From assembly GCA_009377525.1 (NCBI GenBank), contig WHTW01000009.1:29268-93267 (forward strand): a DNA stretch of 64,000 bases, given 5' to 3'. Source of the stretch: Rhodospirillales bacterium. GTDB taxonomy: Bacteria > Pseudomonadota > Alphaproteobacteria > Reyranellales > Reyranellaceae. Shown piece by piece: positions 1 to 12,543 of this stretch (its first letter is position 1; each line of letters begins with the position of its first letter). The position numbers and the translations under genes are program-made. The notes beneath the pieces were generated by a model. That model did not search any database. It saw nothing but the letters and a program-made list of their open reading frames with translations, and was not told the DNA's origin.

Positions 1-259
1 ACGGGAACCAGCTTCTGGATCCGCCCGGCGTTCTGCTTCTCGAGGATGTCGATCGGATCGACGCGGTCGGCGCGCTTGTCGTGTCGTAAGCCGCATGGGC
101 CGAGCGCGGCACCTTCACGCGCAACGCCTTGCCGGCCGCCAGGCGCTCTTCGACCGAGGGCCGCCGGGCCTTGAACGTCTCGGCCAGCTTGCCGCGCTCC
201 TGGCCGGTGAGCAGCCGGTAGTAGCTCGGGTCGATGTTTGCCCTGAGATCAACGGTCAC
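1..259 (-). pseudogene. DUF2252 family protein, N-terminal part, frameshifted and cut by window edge
   Basis: Reading the minus strand from a GTG at 259 gives a DUF2252-like N-terminus, including GKALRVKVPRSAHAAY. The next conserved block, DPIDILEKQNAGRIQKLVP, is found only in another frame. The switch lies near position 85, and one missing base would restore a continuous D-T-D-K-R-A-D-R junction. The gene is therefore a frameshifted copy, or the base call is wrong. There is no ATG in the upstream frame; a TGA lies at 332-334 and the GTG is the only reasonable start. The function of DUF2252 proteins is not established. The rest of the gene lies outside the window. Family assignment is from motif recognition only. 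Confidence 0.6.
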
Positions 260-331
260 CGCGGCCCCCCGCTTGCTGTCGCGCCACGATAGGCCGCGGG
301 ATACGCGTCCTTCAATCGGCTTGGTCGCCGA

Positions 332-742
332 TCAACCCGGCGCCGGCGTGGCGTGGATGGTCACCGTGGTGCAGCCGCTGCCCTGCCAGCGATAGGACTG
401 GGTGGCGCCCTTGGTGACCGTCCATTCGACGATGCAGCCCTGGCGCACCAGGGTCGGCGGAAAGCCGCCGATCGGCATCCACAGTCCCCAGCCGACGCGC
501 TGGTAGGTCGGCGCCCAGCCGCCCGTGATGTAGGAGGTGTCCCAGCGCCATTGCAGGATCTTGGTGTCGTCGTCGAGCTGGTAGGTGTTGTCGGGGATGC
601 GGCCCATGCCACCCAACAAGGCGCGCTCGTGGCTGCCGGCCATCTCGCGCAGCCTCATGTCGAATTCCTGGGTCGTCTGACCGCAGGCGCCGGCCAGCAC
701 GGGCAGCACCACTGACAGCGCAAAGGCAACGACGGCACGCAT
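332..742 (-). CDS. small secreted or lipoprotein-like protein, unknown function
   Basis: A 136-residue protein beginning MRAVVAFALSVVLPVLAGAC. It has a basic start, a hydrophobic core and a Cys at position 20 in a weak lipobox (A-G-A-C), so it is either a lipoprotein or a simple exported protein. The mature part is rich in Trp and Gly with two further cysteines, CIVEW and GCTTV, which could form a disulfide in the periplasm. The ATG at 742 is preferred over the longer upstream frame because it starts exactly at the signal peptide. The stop lies 73 bp before the DUF2252 start on the same strand. I do not recognise the family. Confidence 0.65.
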   Translation of the reverse strand: MRAVVAFALSVVLPVLAGACGQTTQEFDMRLREMAGSHERALLGGMGRIPDNTYQLDDDTKILQWRWDTSYITGGWAPTYQRVGWGLWMPIGGFPPTLVRQGCIVEWTVTKGATQSYRWQGSGCTTVTIHATPAPG

Positions 743-819
743 GAAACACCCTGATCGCGGCGCCTGCGAGGGTGCGCCGCGTTGCGCGCGCGGGTCAAGG
801 CCGGGTAAATGACAGCGTC

Positions 820-2130
820 GTGAGCGCAGGGGGAACATTGAGGGGACTGGTCTTTTTCCTGTTCGCGGCGTTGCTCGTCTGGGGCCAGTTCCAGCGCACC
901 TATACTGCCTCCGAGCGCTACGGCCACTACGCCGACCTCATGCCGTCGGACTGGAAGGCCACCAACGTGTGGCTGGCCGCCGCCGACTGTGCGCTCGAGC
1001 GCGGCGTCTGGCTCGCCGTCTGCGAACAAGGAAAGCTGGTGCCGATGTCGGAGCGCGCCATCGCCGACGATCCGGGCCATGCGCTGATCCTCGCCCTGTG
1101 GTCGGTCGCAACACGCCGCCACGCTGACCTGATCGACGTGGCGCGCCTCAACACACTCACCGACACGATCGGGCTGCTGACGCTGGCGGGCCTGCTGTTC
1201 GCGCTGCGCGCCTACATCGCCTCGATCGTCCTGCTGTGGAAGGGGCCGATCGAATATCTCGGCTGGATGGGCACCTCGCCGCACTGGGCCTATGTCGGCC
1301 TGGTGAGCCTGGCCGCCGTGCTGCCGATGGCGCTGGCGGCGCGTGAGATCGGCCTGCTGTCGCGGCGCGCGGCCAATCTGTGGATCGCCGCAGGCATCGT
1401 CTTCCTGGCGCTGGCGACACTGATGCGCGAGTCGATCGGCATGATGGGGCTGATGGCCACCGCCGCGGTGGCGATCGTCCTCCTAGTGCGCCGGTTCCGC
1501 CCCGCCCCGGTGCTGCTGGTCGGCGTGCTCGCCGTGCTCGCCTTCACCACGCCCCGATGGGTGGTGATGGCGCGCGATGCCGCCTTCGACATGCAGAAGG
1601 CCGAGCGGCTGGCCACGCACGGCCTGTCACACACGCTCTATCTCGGCCTCGGCTTCGTCGAGAACAAATGGGGCATCCGCTACGACGACGACTACGGCGA
1701 GGAGATCGCGGACAAGGCCGGCATCGTCTGGTGCTCGCCGGAATACTTCCGCCTGATGTGGCAGCTCTATCTCGCACGCTGGGTCGAGGACCCGGTCGAG
1801 GTCGTCCGCATCTACCTCGAGAAGGCGTGGATGCTGCTCGGCACGCCGACGCTCTATCCTGGACCGCCGTTCGGCATGGTGCTGGCGATCGCGCTGGTCC
1901 ATCTCCTGGCAGCGACGGCATTCGGCGCCTGGCAGCGGCTGAACTTCAGGCAGGGGCTGGTGATCGAAGGCGTGGCGGTGGCCTTCGCCGGCCTGTTCCT
2001 CGCCCAGGCGATGGCTGCCCTGCCCAGCCACAACTACGCCATGCCGGTGAACGCCTTCGTGCTGGTGCTGCTGGGCGTGATCGTCGAGTTTTTTGCGCGG
2101 ATGGTGTTGTTCGTGAAACGGTCGTTCTAA
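820..2130 (+). CDS. polytopic membrane protein, unknown function
   Basis: About 436 residues, with a first membrane segment near the N-terminus (LRGLVFFLFAALLVWGQF) and many further hydrophobic stretches. A soluble loop follows the first helix (YTASERYGHYADLMPSDWK) and another lies near residues 260-330 (ENKWGIRYDDDYGEEIADK). The arrangement of an N-terminal helix, a long periplasmic loop and several helices resembles GT-C-type membrane proteins, but no diagnostic motif is clear. A GTG at 772 is an alternative start. I prefer the GTG at 820 because it leaves promoter space from the divergent lipoprotein gene. No function is proposed. Confidence 0.7.
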   Translation: MSAGGTLRGLVFFLFAALLVWGQFQRTYTASERYGHYADLMPSDWKATNVWLAAADCALERGVWLAVCEQGKLVPMSERAIADDPGHALILALWSVATRRHADLIDVARLNTLTDTIGLLTLAGLLFALRAYIASIVLLWKGPIEYLGWMGTSPHWAYVGLVSLAAVLPMALAAREIGLLSRRAANLWIAAGIVFLALATLMRESIGMMGLMATAAVAIVLLVRRFRPAPVLLVGVLAVLAFTTPRWVVMARDAAFDMQKAERLATHGLSHTLYLGLGFVENKWGIRYDDDYGEEIADKAGIVWCSPEYFRLMWQLYLARWVEDPVEVVRIYLEKAWMLLGTPTLYPGPPFGMVLAIALVHLLAATAFGAWQRLNFRQGLVIEGVAVAFAGLFLAQAMAALPSHNYAMPVNAFVLVLLGVIVEFFARMVLFVKRSF

Positions 2131-2226
2131 TGGGAGGCCGGGCCTCCGGCCCGCTCATGATCATGATTGCGGGCCAGAGGCCCGCGCTCCCATCATGAGC
2201 GGGCGGGACGCCCGCGGTCCGAACAT
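2131..2226. repeat. REP-like palindromic cluster after membrane-protein gene
   Basis: Directly after the stop codon at 2130 come several nested inverted repeats, including GGCCGGGCCTCCGGCCC and a GCGGGCC/GGCCCGC pair around TGATCATGA. It ends in a GCGGTCCG motif also seen at the ends of the palindromes near 41.6, 44.3 and 55.1 kb. It lies between convergent genes and could also act as a bidirectional terminator. Confidence 0.6.
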
Positions 2227-2228
2227 GA

Positions 2229-2587
2229 CTACTTCGTACTGAACGTCGAGACCCGGTTCCACCAGGCGCTGACCGAGCTCTGGTTCTTGGGCGCCCAGCC
2301 ACGCGCTTCCATGCAGCGCGCCGTCATGCGGTCGATGTTGTTCTTGTAGCCCTGGTTGTCCATGGTCCGGTAGAGGTCCTGCTGGCCGAAGCGTTCGCGT
2401 TCGCCGTCGAACGTCGAGCGCCGCTGGTCCTCGATGTTGCGCTCCTGCTGGGCCCGCTGGCGGACCTGGGCGCGGCACTGCCCCTCGTCCTTGCTCATCT
2501 GCTCGGCGTCCTTGCCTTCCATGGAGAAGTTCTTCGGCGCGCACGCCGACGCCGCGAGCGCGACGGCCAGGAGCACGACAGCCCTTC

Positions 2588-2591
<4 letters not shown>
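2229..2591 (-). CDS. small lipoprotein, unknown function
   Basis: A 120-residue protein with a lipoprotein signal ([17 protein letters not shown], lipobox A-S-A-C, lipidated Cys 17). The mature part is charged, Gln/Arg-rich and probably helical (residues 28-70), with a second and third Cys at 39 and 93. It starts with GTG inside the alaS stop codon (GTGA overlap), so it is translationally coupled to alaS and probably co-transcribed. The function is unknown. The partner relationship with alaS may be only positional. Confidence 0.75.
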
Positions 2592-5242
<2,651 letters not shown>

Positions 5243-5299
5243 GCGCTGCTTGTAGCGTGCGGGCCAAGCCTTCGTCCAGAACGGGGAACCTGCCGGAAA

Positions 5300-5992
5300 A
5301 TGGCCGAATCGGCCCATTCCACCGCAACTTTACGCCTCACGATGGGCGACCTCCGGATCGTCCATCCGATCACGGTACCCAACGCGGCGGTTCCCGCGGC
5401 CGAGATCGTGCCCGCCCTGCAAGGGTTGGTAAACGCGGTCGTCGAGAAGGCAGAGATGGGCAAGGCGATCTCCTGCCGCAAGGGCTGCGGCGCGTGCTGC
5501 CGCCAGCTCGTGCCGGTGTCGCGCACCGAGGGCGAGCGGTTGCTGCAGGTCGTCGAGACCATGCCGGCCGAACGGCGCGAGACGCTGACGGCCAGGTTCG
5601 CCGCGGCGGAGATGGCGATCGAAGCGGCGGGACTGAAGGAGCGTCAAGGGCGCAGCGACCGCGAGCTCTCGACCGCCTACTTCGCGCTTCGCGTCCCTTG
5701 CCCCTTCCTCGAAGACGAAAGCTGCTCGATCCATCCCGAGCGGCCGCTGGTCTGCCGCGAGTATCTCGTAACGTCACCAGCTGAGTTGTGTGCCGGGCCC
5801 AAACAGGAGGGCGTGACGCCGGTGGCGGTGCCCAAGGTATCGATGGCGGCGCGCGGGCTACAGGAGGACAAGGATGACTGGTTTCCGTTGGCGATGTTGA
5901 TGGCTTGGGCGCGCACGCGGCCGCGCAAGATAACGCGACGGACGGGGCCGGAGTGGGTGCAGCGCTTCTTGAAGCGGCTGAGCGTCAAATAA
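5300..5992 (+). CDS. YkgJ family cysteine-cluster protein
   Basis: A 230-residue protein with the CxxxCxxCC signature near residues 60-69 ([12 protein letters not shown]), followed by [22 protein letters not shown], the second cysteine cluster of the YkgJ (UPF0153) family, which is thought to bind an Fe-S cluster or zinc. The biochemical role of the family is not settled. It is transcribed divergently from alaS with 57 bp between the start codons. A hairpin terminator lies directly after the stop. The ATG at 5300 is chosen because the family-like sequence begins there; upstream in-frame codons overlap the alaS start. Confidence 0.85.
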   Translation: MAESAHSTATLRLTMGDLRIVHPITVPNAAVPAAEIVPALQGLVNAVVEKAEMGKAISCRKGCGACCRQLVPVSRTEGERLLQVVETMPAERRETLTARFAAAEMAIEAAGLKERQGRSDRELSTAYFALRVPCPFLEDESCSIHPERPLVCREYLVTSPAELCAGPKQEGVTPVAVPKVSMAARGLQEDKDDWFPLAMLMAWARTRPRKITRRTGPEWVQRFLKRLSVK

Positions 5993-5995
5993 AGT

Positions 5996-6031
5996 GGGGC
6001 GGTGCTGCGCGTGGGGGTACAGCACCGCCCC
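5996..6031 (+). terminator. hairpin terminator after the YkgJ-type gene
   Basis: A perfect 12-bp stem (GGGGCGGTGCTG at 5996-6007 with CAGCACCGCCCC at 6020-6031) closes a 12-nt loop. It starts 4 nt after the stop codon. There is no clear T tract, so termination may depend on Rho or the hairpin alone. Confidence 0.6.
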
Positions 6032-6070
6032 GGCGACAGGAGACAGGGGATCCTGGTCGCAAAACTTCTC

Positions 6071-6143
6071 TGTCATCCCGAGCGGAGCGAGGGACCTTTC
6101 GTGTGGCCTTTAAAGGTCCCTCGGCCTTCGGCCTCGGGATGAC
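6071..6143. repeat. imperfect palindromic repeat (GTCATCCCGAG ends)
   Basis: Ends GTCATCCCGAG and CTCGGGATGAC are inverted and enclose a second pair, GGGACCTTT/AAAGGTCCC. This type of interspersed repeat is common in alphaproteobacteria. A related half site (GATCCTTCG…CAGGATGAC) occurs near 32150-32175. Confidence 0.6.
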
Positions 6144-6160
6144 AACGGGACCGAGGAGCG

Positions 6161-7231
<1,071 letters not shown>

Positions 7232-7373
7232 TGGCTGTCTCCTCGTTCTCCCACGCCCCTGTCGGGAGCGGCAATGCGGATAAGTCCGCCGGGGGTCGGG
7301 TCAATGTACCCATTTTGTTCCAGACGGCAAGAGGGCAAATAACCCCCTGATCCAACTAATGTTCTTGACACAA

Positions 7374-7388
7374 GTTCTAGCTATGTTC
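7374..7388 (-). promoter_or_regulatory. LexA (SOS) box upstream of recA
   Basis: GTTCTAGCTATGTTC matches the alphaproteobacterial LexA consensus GTTC-N7-GTTC exactly. It lies 143-157 bp upstream of the recA start. On the recA strand a TTGTGTC element follows directly and could be the -35 box. No other divergent gene could own it: the next gene, the response regulator, ends at 7529 on the same strand as recA. Confidence 0.75.
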
Positions 7389-7432
7389 GCCTGGATCGTT
7401 CGCGTCTCTGGGGAAAGCGGGAGTCAGGAGCA

Positions 7433-7448
7433 CGGACCTCCAGGTCCG
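7433..7448 (-). terminator. small hairpin downstream of response-regulator gene
   Basis: A 7-bp perfect stem, CGGACCT/AGGTCCG, with a 2-nt loop lies 80 bp past the response-regulator stop and before the recA promoter. It has no T tract. It is a weak terminator candidate that would separate the regulator transcript from recA. Confidence 0.3.
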
Positions 7449-7528
7449 CATTACCCACCGTTGCCGCCATGAGCCGACCTGGGGGGCCGCGCTCCGAAGA
7501 CGACGGGCCTCGGCCGGCCTGGCACCTG

Positions 7529-8263
7529 TCAATCCTTGGGCGGTACGAACATGTAGCCCACGCCCCTCACCGTACGGATCGCCTCGGGGTGCGCGGGGTC
7601 CTTCTCGACCTTGCGCCGGATGCGGGTGATGCGCAGGTCCATCGCCCGGTCGAACACCTCCATCTCGCGATGGCCGATGGTCTCGAGCAGCCAGTCGCGC
7701 GCCAGCGGCCGGTTGGGGTTCTCGGCGAACACCTTCAGCAGATCGAATTCGCTGGCCGACAGCGTCTCCTCGCTGCCGTCGGTATCGACCAGCACGCGCT
7801 TTTCGAGGTCGAGCACACGCCGGCCCATGCGCACGCGCGGACCGGCTGACGGCACCGCCGTGCCCTGGGCGCGGCGTAGCACGCTCTTGATGCGGGCCAG
7901 AAGCTCGCGCGGATCGAAGGGCTTGGGGATGTAGTCGTCGGCGCCGGTCTCCAGGCCGACGACGCGGTCGACCGTGTCGCCCGCCGCCGTCACCATGATG
8001 ATGCAGATCCGGCCACTCTTCTCGCGCAGCCAGCGGGCGACGGCGAAGCCGTCCTCGCCGGGCAGGCCGACATCGAGCAGGACCAGGGCCGGCATCTCGC
8101 GCTCGACCATGCGGCGCAGGCCGGCCCCCGATTCGAAGCCGGTGACGCGGAAGCCCTGGCGGCTGAGATAATCGAGCAGGAGCTGGCGTTGAGCCGCTTC
8201 GTCCTCGACCACGGCGATATGCTGACGCTTGTCCAATCGTCCCCCTGCCCCGGAACCTAGCAT
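7529..8263 (-). CDS. OmpR/PhoB-type two-component response regulator
   Basis: 244 residues. The receiver domain (about 15-130) has the acidic pair VVEDE, phospho-acceptor Asp 64 (LVLLDVGLPGEDG) and the KPFD lysine. The C-terminal winged-helix DNA-binding domain (about 150-240) has the family pattern SASEFDLLKVFAENPNRPL and ends RTVRGVGYMFVP. It is transcribed divergently from the hybrid kinase at 8463, its likely partner. The start could be ATG 8263 or TTG 8236; the latter gives a shorter LDKRQHIAVVEDE start that matches homologues better. Output genes are unknown. Confidence 0.9.
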   Translation of the reverse strand: MLGSGAGGRLDKRQHIAVVEDEAAQRQLLLDYLSRQGFRVTGFESGAGLRRMVEREMPALVLLDVGLPGEDGFAVARWLREKSGRICIIMVTAAGDTVDRVVGLETGADDYIPKPFDPRELLARIKSVLRRAQGTAVPSAGPRVRMGRRVLDLEKRVLVDTDGSEETLSASEFDLLKVFAENPNRPLARDWLLETIGHREMEVFDRAMDLRITRIRRKVEKDPAHPEAIRTVRGVGYMFVPPKD

Positions 8264-8358
8264 ATGCCGCGCAGGTGCAAATACCGCCAGAGGTGGCCTG
8301 TTGAAGACGATGGCGCCGTGGGCGAGGGCAAATCCTCGGTGCAGGCCGCCCGGTGCGG

Positions 8359-8440
8359 TTTGTATCGCTGCTGTGTCGCGGGCTTCCGGTCGGCGACACA
8401 TACGATACAAAGCCCGCGGCCGGCGACACACGGCCGATAC
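8359..8440. promoter_or_regulatory. repeat/hairpin region between response regulator and hybrid kinase
   Basis: TTTGTATCG (8359-8367) and CGATACAAA (8403-8411) are a perfect inverted pair enclosing a second pair, TGTGTCGC (8372-8379) and GCGACACA (8393-8400). The right arms recur as a direct repeat: CGGCGACACA at 8391 and again at 8421, each followed by CGATAC. That makes three copies of one composite motif, one inverted and two direct. OmpR-family regulators typically bind tandem direct repeats, so an autoregulatory operator is plausible. A structured kinase leader is the alternative. Confidence 0.5.
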
Positions 8441-8462
8441 GTCGGCCTTCCAGCATGGCTGA

Positions 8463-11400
8463 ATGGCCCAACTGGACATTGCCGGCATCGATCCCAAGCG
8501 GATCGAGCAGGTCGTCACCCACCGGCTGGTCGAAATCCCGACCCTGCCCAAGGTGCTGGCGCTGCCGATCTTCGGCGCCGTGGCGGCTGCACTTTATGCC
8601 GGATTGGCGCCGCTCTGGATGTTCCTGGTGCCGGCGGCGGTCTACGTCGTGTCGGTGTGGGGCTCGTGGCGTGTCCAGGTCGTGTACCGGCGCAATCCGG
8701 CGGCGGTAAGCCTGGCCGGCTGGCGCTGGCTCTACACCGTCACCGCTGTGCCGACCTCGTTCGCCAACGGCCTGATGGGCGGCTTCTTCGCCACTCTGCC
8801 GTTCGAGGAGGAACGCACGCTGTGGGCGCTGGCGCTCTGCCTGATCGTGGGCGGCACGCCCTCGCGCGGCCTCGACGGACGCACCTATACGTTGTCGGCG
8901 GCCTCGCTGGTGCTGCCGATGGCGGGCGCGCTGGTGCTGGGCGACGGCAGCCGGCATGCCATCGGGCTGGCGGCGATCATGCTGGGCTTCGTCGTCATCA
9001 TCAGCCTGTTCGCCCATATCGAGCGCAAGCGCACGCGCGCGGAGATCGCCCGCGATCTTGCCGCGCACGACCTCTCCAAGAGCCTCGACGATGCGCACCG
9101 CGACGTGGCCTTCGCCGAAGAGACCATGCGCACCATGCTCGACAACATGAGCGACGGGGCGCTGCTCTACGAAGGCGACGGCCGCTGGGTCTACCAGAAC
9201 AAGGCGATGGCGCGCCTGCACGACATGTCGGACGAGGTGCTGACGGGCCTGCCGACCTTCAAGGGCATCATCCGCTATCGCGCGCTGCGCGGCGACTACG
9301 GCCCGATCGAGACGCTGCCCGGCGGCCTGGAGGGCTGGATCGCCAGCCGCGTCGCGCGCTTCAACCTGCCGGGCCAGCCGGCCGAGCGGCGGCGCACCAT
9401 CACCGGCCGCACCGTCGAGGTGACCTACCGGCCGCTGCCCGGCGGCCGCGTGCTCACCGTGCATCGCGACCTCACCGACATCGTCGAGCAGGAGAGCCGG
9501 CTGACGCAAGCGCAGTCCGAGCAGGAGCGCACGCGCGCCACCATGCGCTCGGTGCTGGACAACATGGGCGATGGCGCCGCGCTCTACGCCCCGGACGGCG
9601 GGCTCCTGTTCCACAACGCCGCCTTCGGCCGCCTGCTCGATCTCGATGCCCCGACCATCGCCACCACCGTCAATCTCCAGGACATCGTCCGCTTCCAGGT
9701 CACGCGCGGCGACTTCGGCCCGGTCGCCGACGTCGAGACCGAGGTGGCGTGGCGTGTCGACATTGTCGTGCGCGCCGACGGTACGCCATTCGTGCGGACC
9801 GGCCGCAACGGGGTCACGCTCGAAATAACGTCGCATCGGCTGGCCGACGGCCGCCTGCTCGCCACCTATCGCGACATCACCGAGCTCAAGACGCGCGAGC
9901 AGCAGCTCGAGCGCTCGCGCGGCACCCTGCAGACCGTGCTCGACGAGATGCCGGACGCGCTGCTGGTCTACGACGCCGACGGCAAGTGGCTGTTCTTCAA
10001 CGAGCCGACGCTCAAGTTCCTCAACCTCGACCGCGCGACCCTCGGCGGCCTGCGCGATGCCTGGTCGATCCTCGAGTACCAGATCGACCGCGGCGACTTC
10101 GGCGCGATGGACGCCGCCCAGCGCGCCGAGTTCGTCGATACGCGCAAGCAGATCTTCGCCTCGGGCACCGAGAGCTGGATGCTGCTCAGGCGCCGCGAGC
10201 GCATGCTGCACTTCCGGATGACCGTGCTCGACAATGGCTGGCGGCTCGGCATGTTCCGCGACGTCACCGACCTCGAAGGCGCCCGCCAGTCGGCGGTGGA
10301 GGCGCGCCAGACCCTGCTGCTCGCCATGGAAGCGATGGACGACGGCATCGCCTTCCTCGACCGCGACGAGCGCCTGGTCCAGAGCAACGAGGCCTACCGG
10401 CGCTTCATGCAGGGCCTGCCGGAGATCGTGACGCCGGGCGCCGTGCTGCGCGACGCCGTTCACCATGCCGCCAAGGTGCTGAAGCCGCCCAGGGAGCCGC
10501 CGGAAGTCTGGGCCGAGCGCCAGCTCGCCACGCTGCGCTCGGGTCGTCCCGCCCTGATCCCCTACGATCCCAACAAGTGGGCGCGCGTGTCGCTGGACTA
10601 CGCCTCCGACGGCCGCGCCGTCGTGCTGGTGAGCGACGTCTCCGAGGAGCGCCGCCGCCAGCGCGACCTCGAGCACGCGCTGGTCGCTGCCGAGAAGTCG
10701 CGCGAGCAGGCCGAGGTCGCCAACCAGGCCAAGTCGACCTTCCTCGCCACCATGAGCCACGAGATCAGGACGCCGATGAACGGCGTTTTAGGCATGATGG
10801 AAGTGCTGGAGGCCGAGGGCGTGCGCGAGGGCCAGGCGCGCACCGTGGCGACCATGCGCGAATCGGCCCAGGCGCTGCTGCGCATCATCGACGACGTGCT
10901 CGACTTCTCCAAGATCGAGGCGGGCGGGCTCGAGCTCGAGGAGACGCCGTTCTCGCTGACCGGGCTGGTCGACGGCGTCGTGGCGACGTTCCATCCGCAG
11001 GCCGAGCGCAAGGGCCTGTCGCTGGTCGCCGCCGTGGCGCCGGGCTCGACCGACGTGCTGCTGGGCGATCCGACGCGGGTGCGCCAGATCCTGTTCAACC
11101 TCTTGGGCAATGCGCTGAAATTCACCGAGCGCGGCGGCGGCATGATCCGCGCCCGCACCGAGCCCATGGGCGACGGCCGCGTCCATGTCGTGCTCACCGT
11201 CAGCGACACCGGCATCGGCATGAACGATGGCCAGCAGGCCCGCCTGTTCCAGCCCTTCTCGCAGGCCGACAGCTCGACGACGCGGCGCTACGGCGGCACC
11301 GGGCTCGGGCTCTCGATCGTGCGCCGGCTGGCGCAGCTCATGGGCGGCGACGTCACGGTCGAAAGTGCTCCCGGCGCCGGCTCGACCTTCACCGTGATCC

Positions 11401-12206
11401 TGGAGCTGATGGCGGCCCCCGCCGATTCGCCGCTGGTCGACCTGCCCGTGGTCGAGCAGCCACCCGACGCGCTGCCGACGTCGCCCAGGGTCGCCAGCAA
11501 CAGCGTGCTGGTGGTCGACGACCATCCGATCAACCGCGAGGTGCTGGTCCGCCAGCTCCAGGCGCTGGGCGTCGGCGCGGATTCGGCAGCCGACGGGCGC
11601 GAGGGGCTGAAGGCCTGGAGCTCGGGCCGCTATGCCATCGTCTTCGCCGACGTGCACATGCCGCTGATGGACGGCTTCGAGATGACGGCCGAGATCCGGC
11701 GCCTCGAAGCGGCCAACGGCCGGCCGCGCACGCCGATCGTGGCGGTGACCGCCAACGCCATGGCAGGCGAGGACGAGCGCTGCCGTGCCGCCGGCATGGA
11801 CGGCTATCTCTCCAAGCCGGTCGGCCTGCCGCGGCTGCGCGCCACCCTGCAGCGCTGGCTGCGCGGCGCGGATGATGCCGCACCCGCGATCGACCCTGCC
11901 GTGCTCGAGCCCTGGCTGCACGGCGACGTGGCCGCGCGCCGCGACCTTTTGGCGAAGTTCAGCCGTTCGGCTTCGGAATCACGCCACGATATCGAGACGG
12001 CGATGGCGGCGGGCGATCTCGGCGCACTGGCGGCGGCGGCGCACCGGCTGAAGGGCAGCGCCCTGGCGGTGGGCGCCCGCGCGCTCGGCGATGCGGCGCA
12101 GGCCCTCGAACGGGCCGCCAAGGCCGGCGATCGGGCAACGTGTCAGGATGGGTTGGGACCGCTGGCCGTTGAAGTACAACGGGCGCAGGCGGAAATCGGC
12201 GGCTAG
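8463..12206 (+). CDS. membrane-anchored hybrid sensor histidine kinase with four PAS repeats, REC and Hpt domains
   Basis: 1247 residues. The N-terminal membrane region (about 30-190, roughly six helices) is followed by a coiled segment. Four tandem PAS-like repeats each open with a related helix ([64 protein letters not shown]). The dimerisation/phospho-acceptor site is [11 protein letters not shown] with His 766. The HATPase follows ([21 protein letters not shown]), then a receiver domain with Asp 1063 ([12 protein letters not shown]) and a C-terminal Hpt domain with His 1194 ([11 protein letters not shown]). The full phosphorelay is thus on one chain and probably ends on the divergent OmpR-type regulator. 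The PAS domains lack an obvious cofactor motif, so the signal is unknown. Confidence 0.93.
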   Translation: MAQLDIAGIDPKRIEQVVTHRLVEIPTLPKVLALPIFGAVAAALYAGLAPLWMFLVPAAVYVVSVWGSWRVQVVYRRNPAAVSLAGWRWLYTVTAVPTSFANGLMGGFFATLPFEEERTLWALALCLIVGGTPSRGLDGRTYTLSAASLVLPMAGALVLGDGSRHAIGLAAIMLGFVVIISLFAHIERKRTRAEIARDLAAHDLSKSLDDAHRDVAFAEETMRTMLDNMSDGALLYEGDGRWVYQNKAMARLHDMSDEVLTGLPTFKGIIRYRALRGDYGPIETLPGGLEGWIASRVARFNLPGQPAERRRTITGRTVEVTYRPLPGGRVLTVHRDLTDIVEQESRLTQAQSEQERTRATMRSVLDNMGDGAALYAPDGGLLFHNAAFGRLLDLDAPTIATTVNLQDIVRFQVTRGDFGPVADVETEVAWRVDIVVRADGTPFVRTGRNGVTLEITSHRLADGRLLATYRDITELKTREQQLERSRGTLQTVLDEMPDALLVYDADGKWLFFNEPTLKFLNLDRATLGGLRDAWSILEYQIDRGDFGAMDAAQRAEFVDTRKQIFASGTESWMLLRRRERMLHFRMTVLDNGWRLGMFRDVTDLEGARQSAVEARQTLLLAMEAMDDGIAFLDRDERLVQSNEAYRRFMQGLPEIVTPGAVLRDAVHHAAKVLKPPREPPEVWAERQLATLRSGRPALIPYDPNKWARVSLDYASDGRAVVLVSDVSEERRRQRDLEHALVAAEKSREQAEVANQAKSTFLATMSHEIRTPMNGVLGMMEVLEAEGVREGQARTVATMRESAQALLRIIDDVLDFSKIEAGGLELEETPFSLTGLVDGVVATFHPQAERKGLSLVAAVAPGSTDVLLGDPTRVRQILFNLLGNALKFTERGGGMIRARTEPMGDGRVHVVLTVSDTGIGMNDGQQARLFQPFSQADSSTTRRYGGTGLGLSIVRRLAQLMGGDVTVESAPGAGSTFTVILELMAAPADSPLVDLPVVEQPPDALPTSPRVASNSVLVVDDHPINREVLVRQLQALGVGADSAADGREGLKAWSSGRYAIVFADVHMPLMDGFEMTAEIRRLEAANGRPRTPIVAVTANAMAGEDERCRAAGMDGYLSKPVGLPRLRATLQRWLRGADDAAPAIDPAVLEPWLHGDVAARRDLLAKFSRSASESRHDIETAMAAGDLGALAAAAHRLKGSALAVGARALGDAAQALERAAKAGDRATCQDGLGPLAVEVQRAQAEIGG

Positions 12207-12386
12207 CGGCTGAAGCGGGCCTCGTAGATGGCGCCTCAGGGGCGATGTCCTTGACGATGCGGTCGCGGCAGTTCGGCTGGCGACGACGACCCAGATTAAG
12301 GTGATCAGCGCGAACACGGTGCCGGCGATGGGCGAGCCGGCCAGCACGAAAATGATGGCGAAGAAGGCGCTAGTACTTGCTTTCAA
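12203..12386 (-). pseudogene. degraded small membrane-protein gene
   Basis: An ATG at 12386 opens MKASTSAFFAIIFVLAGSP and a second hydrophobic stretch (FALITLIWVVVAS). This is a convincing small inner-membrane protein start, but the frame then runs antisense into the kinase gene. Conserved-looking pieces continue in other frames (NCRDRIVKDIAP, then [10 protein letters not shown] followed by TAG at 12203-12205). Two frameshifts would join them into a protein of about 60 residues ending exactly at the kinase stop. I infer a decayed gene; the later fragments are less certain than the first 38 residues. Confidence 0.4.
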
Positions 12387-12406
12387 TGGATGCTGATACA
12401 GCCCAA

Positions 12407-12509
12407 CCTCACCCTGAGGAGGCCCGCAGGGCCGTCTCGAAGGGTGGCCACATGACCTTTGTTGCCATCCTTCGAGACGCCGCGCTACGCGCGGCTCCTC
12501 AGGATGAGG
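12407..12509. repeat. CCTCACCCTGAGGAG palindromic repeat, copy 1
   Basis: The ends are CCTCACCCTGAGGAG and CTCCTCAGGATGAGG in inverted orientation. The inner arms are GTCTCGAAGGGTGG and CCATCCTTCGAGACG. Similar elements occur at 15541-15671, 28403-28509 and 45749-45883, always between genes. With the decayed membrane gene it fills the interval between the kinase and the cupin gene. Confidence 0.75.
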
Positions 12510-12543
12510 TCTTCTGTGAATCAGCGTTCCATGAAAGCGAGCG

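Noticed and set aside
7361..7377. GTTC-N9-GTTC (7361-7377) as the SOS box
   Set aside because: The spacing is 9, not 7; the overlapping GTTC-N7-GTTC at 7374-7388 fits the alphaproteobacterial LexA consensus exactly.
7377..10760. 1127-codon minus-strand frame opposite the hybrid kinase
   Set aside because: It spans the recA upstream region, the response-regulator gene in another frame and half of the kinase in antisense; no protein-like pattern. The same applies to the plus-strand frame 8264-11875.
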